A stretch of 64,000 bases of DNA, taken from the NCBI GenBank assembly GCA_004194705.1, contig SADC01001335.1, forward strand, positions 248,001-312,000, written 5' to 3'. Position numbers and translations under genes: made by a program. This DNA comes from Ditylenchus dipsaci. Its lineage: Eukaryota; Nematoda; Chromadorea; Rhabditida; Anguinidae. Every line of letters begins with the position of its first letter. The first letter of the stretch is position 1. Under the pieces are notes generated by a model, which was not told the origin of the DNA, ran no database searches, and saw nothing but the letters and a program-made list of their open reading frames with translations. Positions 47,701 through 59,700 of the stretch are shown here, in pieces.

Positions 47701-50700
47701 TTCCTTGTCTGATCAAAGCTCAACAGATCATCAAACTGTCTCGGATATTATTAAAGTTTTGGATATTGAATGCCGACCCCAATCAGTGTATTGAATCGGC
47801 AGACCTGACACTACAAAATCACGGCTTCTCAAAGTTGTCCTGCCTTCATCAACCCACAAATCACACTTGTTAAAAAAAGGTTAGACAACGCAGAAAAATA
47901 CCAGAATTCAGGAACTTGTTCATCCGATCATCACTAAATGATGCTAGCCGAAAACACCGATTTGGGCGCTACTGTAATATACTTTTTTTTTCTCTTTTTT
48001 TCTTTTTTTTTCTTCGAGAAGTACACTTGATCATAAAATGCATATAGAGTCTATTTTTGCCACGGCCCGAGTTGAAAAACATGGTAAAGCAGCTAAAAAA
48101 AAGTGGCCCTGTATTATTCTCTTCCCCTCCCAATACAGCCATAATCCCTTTTAAACTGCTTTTCTGGTCCCTTTATGGCAAAATTATTGCATAAAAATGG
48201 TTTTTAGACACTCCCCAAAAAGTCGGTTTTGGGGGGGGGCGGAGGGGGGGGGTGGTGTTTATATTACAGTAGCTTTTTTGGGGGGGGGGGGTATATGACA
48301 GTAGCGTCCCGATTTGAGCAACGACAGCCATGTCGAAAACTTAATGCCGATGGACAGACTGTTCGTATGTTTAAGGGAAAAATTACACCAATCAAAAGCA
48401 AGGACACAGATAAAAATGCTCATGGCAACAAACCACTTATTGATCACCCCCTCTTTCACACCAACAACATCTTCCGTGTCCCCCTGGGCGAAATTACAAG
48501 ATTCCATGGCAATTTGAATCTTCTAATCACCGACTACTAAACAACAACATGGATAAATTCCCCTTCCTGCCAAACGACTGCTTTCGAAAAGGACTAGACA
48601 AAGATGAAAGTTGACCAAGATTGTGGATCACCATCAAATTTCAGCTCTCCTTCACCTGATGGCTCACGGAATACATTGTTTATTGGGGATAGACTTATCA
48701 TGGAATGCCACTTTCTTCTTTTTCGGATGAAGGAAGTCTCTTTAAATTACCTACTGGGGTGGTAGTAACAATCAACGGATAAAATCCGCGGATACGGATA
48801 AAATCCGCGGATAGAAATATCCGCGGATAAAAACCCGTAGTAACAATCACGGATAGAAATATCCGCGGATACGGATAAAATCCGCGGATTTATCCGCAGC
48901 TGAGGATAAATCCGCGGATAAATATTGGTAATTTTATTTTTTCTATAATTTCATCTCTTACTACTTTTCTGTTTGTTCAAAATAATTACAATGTTTTATT
49001 CATACTTTTTCGTGTTTACTATATATAAGAAAGTAAACGATTGATGCCTAAATTAATTATTTTCTCAATCAAGAAAAAAAGTTTTGCACAATATGGTTTC
49101 GATAAGTGTTTCCACTATTACTGTAAGCCATTATGGTGATATTTATATCTAGTTGATCCTCTTCAAAATCATCTTCTATCCCATCCAAATGTGACTGTTT
49201 CAAATCAATAGCAATGTTGTGCAAGACTGCAGAAGCAACTATAAAACTAGACACATTTTCCAAATCTATGCGCAGTTCTCCATGTAGGCTTCGGAATCTT
49301 TTTTCCGCCTGCCAAAAGGTTGTTCAACAAGGACGCTGGTCTTAGCATGGGCGGAATTGTAACTCAAATGACAAATAAGATTACCGTATTTTCTCTTATT
49401 ATTGGCTGGTCTCTAATCATGACTTTGAGAGTCTGTATCTCAGCGCAGAGTGAAAATTTCGCAATTTTTCGCCTTTTATTGGCTCCCACGGGTTCTGCCG
49501 ATTCCGCTTTTTAGATTTGGTTGAGCACCCCAAAACTTCAAGATAAACCTAGAATCCTCCGATTTTCGAAGAGTTGAAAAATCATCGACCCGGGTCTATG
49601 ATTAGAGAAAATACGGTATCAAGATTACGAAATTTTAGTTTAATTTTTTTTAAATTTACTGCCGTTCAGATTGTCCAAGATGTACAAGATTGAATAATTT
49701 TCTCTTTGTTTCAACTTTTTTTTTTTAATTTTACTTATGTCTTAAAATGTTGCTTGCTTTGAACTTTGCTTTTAGTCTGCTTTAAAAATACTATTGTAAA
49801 ATGCTTTAAAAAACTCGTATTATCATTGAATGGTGAAAAATTATATCAACGATATAAAAAACAAATTATAGTGATAGAATTTGAATGCAGCTCAAACAGT
49901 GCTAAAATACTGTTATAACAACAAAACATATGTTTGTAGTGGTTTGAAGACCACCTCGTAATTTATTAAAGAATATTTATATTTTAAAAGATTTAAAAAA
50001 AAACAGAAAAAAAAATTTATCCGCGGATTTATCCTGCCCCCGACCAGGCTAAGGATAATATCCGCGGATACGGATAAATATCCGTGGATATTTTATTGTT
50101 ACTACGGATTTTATCCGTGGATATTTATCCGCAGATACGGATAAATCCGCGGATTTTATCCGTGGATATTTGATTGTTACTACGGATTTTATCCGCGGAT
50201 ATTTATCCGTATCCGCGGATAAATATCCGCGGATATTTCGATTGTTACTACCACACATTACAAATTATGTACTTGAATTTTCATGGATTTTAGTCGCGTA
50301 TTTAATACATAAACAATAAAAAAAAATAAAAAAAAATATGATATTGCTGTATTCAGTATCAAAATAAACTTCAGATTTTGGTCGTCTTTTCCTTTTTGAC
50401 CATATACCGTATTTCCTCTAATTGCCGCCCCGGAGCGGCAATTAGAAGCATGCAATTTTTTCAAATTTCAAGTGGTTCAAAACTCGTGTTTTCATTTACT
50501 GTTTGAGCTGTGTAAAAAGTGCCTGTTAGATTTTTGAAATCCCTCGCAGGCACTTTTTACAACTTTTTACACAATTGGTTACCTTCCAGACCCTTTTTCA
50601 CCTAGTTCGTCAATGATTGAAGTGAAAGGAACCCGCACCATTGTGTTCAGCATGAAATTCTGCGCTAGAAGCAATAAAAAATCACAGCCCGCCTTTCTCG

Positions 50701-53700
50701 TGTTAAGCAGAAATGGTTTTCCAAAAAAATCATCTTGAGGGACCAAGGAAAAAACTCTCAGTGGGTTTACAGCCAAGCTATTTTTTACTTATGCTTGTTT
50801 CTCAGAATACCATCTGGTCTGAAAACCAAATTCCTGACTGGAGCTTTAAACAACCTACCAGATGCTGAAGCGCTAGAAAATGCGAATAAAATCGCTGAAT
50901 TTTTGCAGAAGGTTAGAGCCCAGGATCAAATTATTCTATTCCTTATCTCAGGTTTTAGTTTCGTGCGTGGGTCTTTTTTTTATTTCATAGAGATTGTGTT
51001 TAGGTGGGGGATCCGCCCTTCTCCCTTCCCCAATTGATGGAATCATACTAGAGGAAAAGCTGGAAGGTGAGTTGCTGACATTTTTAAAAATTACTGTTCA
51101 GGATAACTGAATTGCCATTTGTGGAATTCGACGTCTTTTTATAAGCTTTATGAGCCCCAAATTTTCCCGATTTCCTAGAGGTTGAATAATAAGTTTTCCC
51201 GTGATGGGGTATTACTTATATATTAGAGTAAGTAAGATGTCCTCATTTTATATTAAAATTTTCGATGTTTTTTGTTTTGAATCAAGAAGTTAGATTCAGG
51301 AAAACTTTAAATTTGATTTCGATTTGCGTTCCGATAATCTTATAGCACGACGCACCAAAAGGTTGTCAAAACACAGTTTTGGGAACATGTGATATAAAAA
51401 ACTCCTGCCGGTATATAGCCATGGGCGTACCCAGGATTGCAAAATTTTTCCTAACGGGAGGGGCTAAAAGGGCTAAAAAGACTGAAAAATCCTGACGGGA
51501 GGGCTAAAGCCCGGCTAGCCCCACCCTGGGTACGCCTATGTATATAGCCATAAGCAAATATTTTGGTGTTGGCTACTATATAGTAGTTTCAAAAAAGAAT
51601 AATTATCTTAACTAGCTCGCGTGGGCCCCGCTGCGCCGGGCCCTACGCTCGCAGCCACGCTGCTCAATGCACCGCATCTCAAAACTCTCTTTAACTCAAA
51701 GTTTTTTTAGTGCACGATACTTCTTTATTTGTATAATCAGCATAGACTAATTAACAAAATCGCATAATCGATACAAAATCGATAATTAACAAAATCGCCT
51801 TTGAAGTATACTACCGTATTCTCCTGGCACACCCACTTCTCACTCTGCTGGCCCGCTTACCCACTCTTCTGGCTCTGGGGAGGGGGGTTTGCCCGCCTGC
51901 AGGCGCCTGCCGGCGGACCACCCTCGCCTCGGTCAAGGCAGAAATAAGATGTTTCAAAGTGCTATGTTACGTTTAAACACTATTTTTACATCAATGTAAA
52001 ATGCCACCATGCACCGCCCAAACCATGGCCCACAATAATCATAATATTACAAAAATATCATTTATGGAACACATGGAACCATTGCCCGCAAAGATGCCTT
52101 CACAAATCTCAAAACTGTCTTAACTTTTTACTATATTTTTCTTACTGGACTAGGCAAAAAGAGTATCTAAATGCCTTATCTGTAAAGATCATACTCACTA
52201 TTTTGAAATGCCTACTCACTCTCCTGCCAGATATATCCGCTCTCCTGGTACTCTTACCCGCTGCCCTGGTACCCCTACTCACTTTTCTGGCATGGATACG
52301 TACTATTCCGTCACCACTACCTGCTTTCCTGATCACTACTCCTTCTTGCTCGCCGGAATCTCTCAATATCAAACTGACACTATTTAAGTAGAGTCAACTT
52401 TTAGGCCTCAATTCGAGTACACGGCATGCTTGCTTCGGCACGCTCAGTTTAAAGGCTGTACTCCTTGACGACCGTTTTTGTCCAATTTCCTTGCTTTTTG
52501 GCGAGCCAAACAAAATAAGAATTTCTGAATTCCTTCACAAAATGCCCTAAAAATCGAAATGCGAAAGAGAATAAACTCATCCAAAGAAAGTTGATTAGTC
52601 TTCTATTTAATTTCAATTTTTATGCCATTTTTGAAAGAATTTTAAAATTCTGATATTGATGATGCTGATCCAACTTTTAATTTTGCACAAGTTTGTCAGA
52701 CATTGCAACACCAAGTTGTGGACAAAATATGACTCAAAACCACATTTGAAAAACACAAAACTTGGGAAAACCCTTCGTGTCGAGACTATCTCCTTAACAG
52801 CTTTCACCCCTCCTTTAACAACTTAACTGGCACATCTACTTACTTTCCCGGCATACCTACCTACGTTACCCACACTTGGCATGCTTACCTACTCACCTGG
52901 CATGGCTACCTACTTTCCTGGCTCACCTACTCACAATCCGACCTACTTGCTTTATTGAAAAACCTACAGACAAAATACATTAAACACAGAAAACGACTGA
53001 AAACCATATCAAATACATTTCCTCTCGATAAAAAATAAAAAAACATTTAAAATCAAAAGAAGGCCAAATTTCAAATACATACCGAATGACCACCTCCCCA
53101 AAAGCGTCAAGATCCCCGGTTACAGTCCTTTTTTTCAAAACAACCATTACTCCTGACATTCTCAACTACAATTTTAAAAAAATTTGAAAAAAAAGACAAC
53201 AAAAACAAATTTAACTAACTCAAAACATCAATTGCCCGCAGACACACAGAACACCTCTAATAATACATAAGAGATTAGCTTAAATTTAGTGATTAGAATG
53301 CTGGCAACCAATGGAGCTGACATAAAGCAGCTAAATTTGGTCAGAAGCGCCCTCTCTAAGCTCAAGGGTGGCAAGTTGGCTCAAATGGGTGCTCCTTCCA
53401 AGGTTTTTAAGCTCTTTCAGCTTTTATTGATGAATGTTCAGCCAAAGTTCTTCAGATGATTTCCCTGATCATCTCAGATGTGATTGGAGATCCCCTTCAG
53501 TTGATAGCTAGTGGCCCTACAGTGTTGGATAAGTCGGATGTTCGCACGCCTCAGCAAGTTTTTGATGAGCTGGGAGTAAAGCAGAAGATTCCTCAAAATG
53601 TGGCCCACTTGCTCTCTTCTTCTAAAATTTCACCAACTACAGGTTGGCTGTTTATGTTAATGGTAAAAGACTTAATGGAGCATCGCAGTTGGCGACAATG

Positions 53701-56700
53701 TTAACTGCCTAAATTTATATGCACGCGGGACAATACTACCATTTTAATCTCTCAGGTTTCTTTAACACGGGAATTCCTGACTGTAATAACGGTTCGTATA
53801 AGGGTTTTATGAGCACGAATATCACAAAATCGGACCTCCGAACATAAGTGCAATGCCAACTATTGCAATTATCACGGGTAAAAATTCAAAAGAATCAATT
53901 AAGGTTGTTTTTTTAAACTCACATCTTTACGAAAAGTATAGGAGATTTTTGCGCAGATGCATGTAACCATGAAACCGACTTCAGATTCAATTAAAAATTT
54001 CCTATATTTCTCGTAAAGATGTGAGTTTAAAAAAACAACCTAAATTGATTCTTTTGAATTTTTACCCATGATGATCTTTTCGAATGTAGGCATACGAAAT
54101 ACCGTTAGAAAGCTCAGACAAAGGGGCTTTTTAATGAGCATAAAAGAAAATGCTGAGCTACATAAATTAACTGCTCACCAGCGTGAAGAAAAATCTATCC
54201 ATTTTTCAATGAGTCGCTGTGAGAATTGGCATAATTAAGGGCATTGCACTTATGTTCAGAGGTCTGATTTTGTGATATTCGTGCTCAGCAGGTCTTAAAA
54301 CCCTTATACGAACCGTTATTACAGTCGGAAATTCCAATTTCAAACGAACGAAAAGTACAGTAGTGAACGCATTTGACTCTTAACACTTAACACGGCGTGT
54401 CAAACACGTCAAAAGACCAAATCGAGATCTTCGTATAGAGACAAATTCGTTTTAAAAACATTTTGAATTCATTTTTTTTGTTTTTTTAGCATTTTATGTA
54501 GAGTTGTAGAAATTCCTGGAAATATAGAAAACCCGGGAATATTCCCGGGAATATTCACAATATAGGGGAAAATACCGGGGAACCCGGGAATATTCCCAAT
54601 GTTCCCGGGAATATTCCCGGAAATATTCCCGGGAATATTCCCATTGTACAACCCTAATTTTATGTTTTTGGTTATAACTTTGCTTAGGTAAGCTGTGTTC
54701 GATTTTTTTTGATACCACAGGAAAGCTCTAAGTTTGCTGTTTTGTTTTGAAAAAAATTAAGCTCTTTTATAAATGTAAAAAAGTTAAAAAAATTAAAAGT
54801 TCGAATTTATCGGTTTGGCAGAGTCAAGTTGCTAACTTAAAAAAGTTATTTCTCAAAAATTCTCTGATAAAAAAATTTCTGTCTGGCACGATCGTATTAC
54901 GTTCACTCAGCTTTCTTATGCACATCACAGTTATTCCAAATGTGCAGTTCTCATCGAGAAAGTGGACGATTTAGCAAAAAAAATTCCAGGTATTTCAAGT
55001 GGGTTTTGGCCTGCAACTCAGTCATGATTATTCTTAAACCCTGTGCTGATGGTCTTGTTGGATAGCCAAGAGACCAAAGATCATTTTGACACCAAACTTG
55101 TAAATAAAACATGAAAAATGGGGTAAGCGGATTTGAACCTATGACTTAGACTATGCGTATATAAAAGTACGTCCTCCCTTTAAATAGGGGAAATTGATTT
55201 GAAACAGACTCTTTAGACGAGAAGTATCCATAGAAAATTAAAAAACCCAGTTTTATGAATATTTTTGTCATATTTTTGAGCATATTTTTGTCAATGGTAT
55301 TTAAAAATGAAAAACTATTTTGAATTTTCATTAAAACAGAACGCCAAGCCCGATTTGGTCATTTGACGTGTTTGACACGCCGTGTTATGAGGTCATTTTG
55401 AGAATTTGACAAGCATTTTCAAAACTTTAACTGGTCAAGACATTGATTAAATTATTTTGACTGTTATAAAATCTTGTCACCATATTGTAGCGCAGTTCAA
55501 GAGCTACGGAATCTATTTCTCCGAATAAAATTAAAAAATCTTAGTGCTCAGATATGGTCTTGCACTATGAAGGGAGTTGACTGTGTGGTGGCCAACCACA
55601 TCGGAACCGGGTGTGCACTATGGCGGGGGTGTACATTATGGCGTGTGTACACTATGGAGGGAGTTGACTGTAACTGAAAATTTTACAACCCTTAGCTACT
55701 TTTTATTCCTCTACAGTCAAACTTCTCTGTAAGCTACACCTCAGGACCGATCCTAGATGTAGCTTATAAAGAGGTGTAGCTTATATAGGGGGTATATTAT
55801 ACGGAACATACCCCATTTGGGACCGGACTCAGGTGTAGCTTATAAGGAAATGTAGCTTATATGGAGTGTAGCTTATAAAGAAGTTTGACTGTATCTATTG
55901 TATATTTTATTTTTTGGATTTAATTAAAAAATTTTGGACCTGCAAACCTGAGTCCCGAAATTAACCTGAACGGGATACCGTTTTGTCAATTTCGATATTC
56001 AGGTTCGAGGTCCAGAATTTTAAATAAAATTCAAAAAATAAAATTTACAATAGATAGAAGAATAAAAAGTAGCTAAAGGCTGTAAAATTTTCGTTAGTTG
56101 TTCATGTTTGTTGAAAAGTGGGTCAAAAGTGCGTTTTGAAAAAAATCCCAAAATCCCGGATGCCATCTCCAGTGATAATATTGTATAACAGCCGAAATCA
56201 TTTAATCAATATCTTGACCAGTTAAAGTGATGAAAATGATTATCAACTTCTCGAAATGACCTCATAAGTGTTAAGAGTCAAATTCTGACTTTTCTATAAT
56301 ACCGTATTCTCTCTAATAGGCCGACATGTCGGTTTATTTTTCAACCCTTCAAAAATCGTGAAAATTTTGGGTCGAACTCGACATTTTCGGGTGAAAATCC
56401 AAAATCGAAAAAGCGGAATCGATAGAGCTCGTGGGAACTGAGAAAACGCAATAAACAGCGATGTAATTTTTTTTCTTCGGACTGAGATACGGTCCCTCAA
56501 AGTAGGGGGTGTCGGTTTATTAGAGGGTGTCGGCCTATTAGAGAGAATACGGTAATCCTGGTATGTTTTATATAAAATTTGAAGGATGAAATGTAGGGTA
56601 CAAAAGAATATGTTTGGATTGCCTTCATGAAATTTTTTTGGTACGCCAAAGATTAGGCCATTTCAAATTGGGCAAAATCGAATTGGGCCAAGTTAAATTG

Positions 56701-59700
56701 GGTCTTTTTTCTGACTGAAGTTTGATCCTCTATGCACTTTAATTTCACCTTTGACGTACTTAAATTTTCGGTCGCGACATAATGGCTTTATTGCGTATCT
56801 GAAAATCATGGTATTCAGGAGCGAAAAGCCTTTTTTCTGCAGTCAAAATGTGACCCAATTTGAATTTGGCCCAATTTGAATCGGCCCAATTTGATTTTGG
56901 CCCAATTTGAACGGGCACAATTCAAATTGGCCCAGTTTGAAATGGCGCAATCTTTGGCATGCCAATTTTTTCTTTATTGAATAAACGCTCAAAAGTAAAC
57001 CAAGGACTTTTCTAACACCACTTAGAACAAAAAGGTAAAATTATGAAGCAAATAAAAATAATAATTTGGTTCATACTTTTAACACAAACTAGAGTCACAA
57101 GCTACCAGATAGTGTTACCCATTTTTACTGCTTTGAAAAAAGTTGAGGAAAATTAACAGAAAATGGCGAAACAAAAATTAGTATTTGCGGCAAATTTCCG
57201 ATTCGCCCCTTTTTTAGAGCCGAAGATACTTTTTTGAATTATTTATTGCTGATATTTGGAAATAAAAAACAACGAGTTGGATAAGTAGCCTCGGCAGCTC
57301 AGTGGTTTAAAGGACCATACTTGTTGATGACAATAAGAATTTGGCAAATTCAAATGTTGGCGAATTCAAAATTTCACTTCAAAAATGCTTTTTGAATTGT
57401 GTTTTATTGGTATATCAAAATAAAAAACAACAGTGCGTATAGGTAACCAAGGTAGCTCAGTGGTATAACAACGTAGTGTTGTGATTGTTGGTCTCGTGTT
57501 AAATCATGTTTTAGAGTCTCTAAAACCATTTTAAATAATATTTTTCCCATAAAAGGATTAAAAAAGTAATTCAAAAAGGGACAAAGGGCTGTATTAAGAG
57601 AGGAAGGGACAAAATAGGGGCCACTTATATAAGAGGCTCACTAGCAAACAATTAAGATGTTGAACATAGTTTTGAATACTAGTACCTACCGCAAACTAGG
57701 TAAAACTAGGTAATTTTTTCTTGATTTTCGGGAAAACACGCATATAACATTTATTGACGTATCCACCCATATACAACATCAGCAGTAAGAGCTTGAGCAA
57801 TTGTAAACTGGATAGAAAGTGGCTCATCGGCTCGGCACATCTGTTTTGAGGCTGATTCGAAAGGCTCTAGGAGTCTCACCATCTTATTGACTGTTGCCCA
57901 TTCATCCTTCTCCATATTAAACTCAGTCTTATCCCACCTTGTAAGATACATCTCAAGGGCTCTCTGCTGCTCAACGAGGCCTAAAAATAAGCTGAAACAT
58001 ACTAGAAACCATAATCTAATATCAATTAAATTCAACCATTTTCATATTGCTACCTTCGTTTCGAACAAAACATGAGTCTTTTCGAACGAAATCTCTTACT
58101 TTCGAAGCATTTTTCTACCATCTCGCCGATTGTTTTAAAATTGTGGCTTCCCGGGAACGGTTGAACGCAGAGGATAAATTTAAGACGCTTACATCCTTCG
58201 CTGATCGCATGTATAGTGAGACTAACAGAAGTATTTAAACAAATAAAGCGACGAAACCAATATTAAAAACCTGATAAGACATCGATGAAGTCTTTAACCC
58301 TTGACTTCACCATTCCATACATCTGTGGCATGACCTAATCCGAATAGTGATGGCGACTTGAACCTTCGGTCAATGTCGTTTACAAAAAAATGCGCTTAAA
58401 AAATGCAACCTTTTAATGATTCACGATCTGATACATCCAGTATTGGTTTGAAGGTCAGAGCATCAACAATTGCAAACGGAAGATTCTCACAGGCAGTGAG
58501 GTGGATTACTTTCTTGTCCAACGAAGAGAGCTGACCTAAAGAAAACAACCACAATAAGAAACGCTTCAAAAAAATAAATTGTAACGAACTTTGTGGAATA
58601 ATCTTGACAAAACGATCCATCGAGTTCTTTTGCGACGCTTGGTTCTCTTCGACTTCCTTGAGTTTATTTGCAAATGTTTCGTGAGTCCTGGCATGTGAAA
58701 AGAGTACTTTTGTACTTGATCGGCCATCTGAATTGTTCGCTTTCACGCACCACACTTCGCTTTAGTTGCCGAAAACTTTGTGAAAAGTCCTATTTTTCAT
58801 ATTGCACTCATCTAAAAACAAGCAATGAATAAACGAAAAAAAATTCTATTTTGTAACAAAAGTTTGCTGTAAAATAACAAAATGGCATGCGGGATCAAGT
58901 CGAAAAACGGGACGGGATTGCAGGATTTCAAAATGGTGCGGGCGGGATTGCGGGACGAGATTTTAGCCGAAAATCGTGCGGGAAGGGACGGGGTCCCGTG
59001 CGGGACGCCGTCCCGTTTCCGTCTCTAGTTATCGATGCTTGAACTGCAATTGAGCCCAAAAAATTGGAAGGATATAATAATTATGCAGTATGACCAGGTA
59101 TGACAAGTACGCCGGAATGGAACCTGTGCTGATCAAGTTTCCTGCTCAGGCTGCGGGTCCGAGCCGAAGTCCTTCGTAAGTTTTTTAATTCACGCCAAAT
59201 GGAGTTGGGCTCAAGACCAACTTTCACCAACTTTAGCTGCTCTACTATTAGACGACTGAGGCTGATAATCCCGATTTTTTTATTACATATTTACGGGAGA
59301 ACCCAACCAACCTTCTTACACTCGGAGCTAAATTGGAATTTTCGGTTTGATTCGATTTTACCATCGCTGGATTTAGTTTTAAGCCGAAATGGATCAGACT
59401 GGTATATGGATCTTGTTTCAAATCTGGATTCTATACACTTCAAGTAACTTCACAAAATTCAGAAGTTTGCGAGAGTGAAGTGGATGTGAATAATGTGATA
59501 GTGTGCAACAATCAACAAGTGCTCAAATTGCTCGCCCAACACTTCCAACAAAACGGCCAAGTCTACCCTCTGATCATCACTTCAACATTAGAGGGAGATG
59601 CAAGTGAGCTGGGGAATTTTATAGCTGAATTCATTATTCAGACCAGCCAGAAAAAGTCTTTGGACACACAATCTGTGGTTGAGCTGTGCAAAAAGTTGGG

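Larger units (their letters stand above)
48755..50256 (-). mobile_element. PIF/Harbinger element with TCCGCGGATA subterminal arrays
   Basis: Left 'ggggtggtagtaacaatc' and right 'gattgttactaccac' are inverted. Both ends (48,770-48,925 and 50,020-50,245) are arrays of the self-complementary TCCGCGGATA and ATCCG variants. A minus-strand HARBI1-like fragment lies inside, together with a later TA MITE (49,384-49,616). Confidence 0.8.
54372..56283. mobile_element. Outer foldback element containing three later insertions
   Basis: Arms 'tttgactcttaacactta' (54,372) and 'taagtgttaagagtcaaa' (56,283) continue as 'tgaggtcatttt' and 'taactggtcaaga' pairs (55,388-55,475 and 56,170-56,250) and 'ttttacaacccttagctact' (55,680 and 56,060). 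The left arm is split by the 996-bp element at 54,390-55,385 and the 178-bp MITE at 55,714-55,891. The opposite arm preserves both empty sites. Confidence 0.78.

Noticed and set aside
57437..57510. Functional tRNA gene
   Set aside because: Good A-box but degenerate T-arm ('cgtgttaaatc') and no acceptor stem; more consistent with a SINE fragment.
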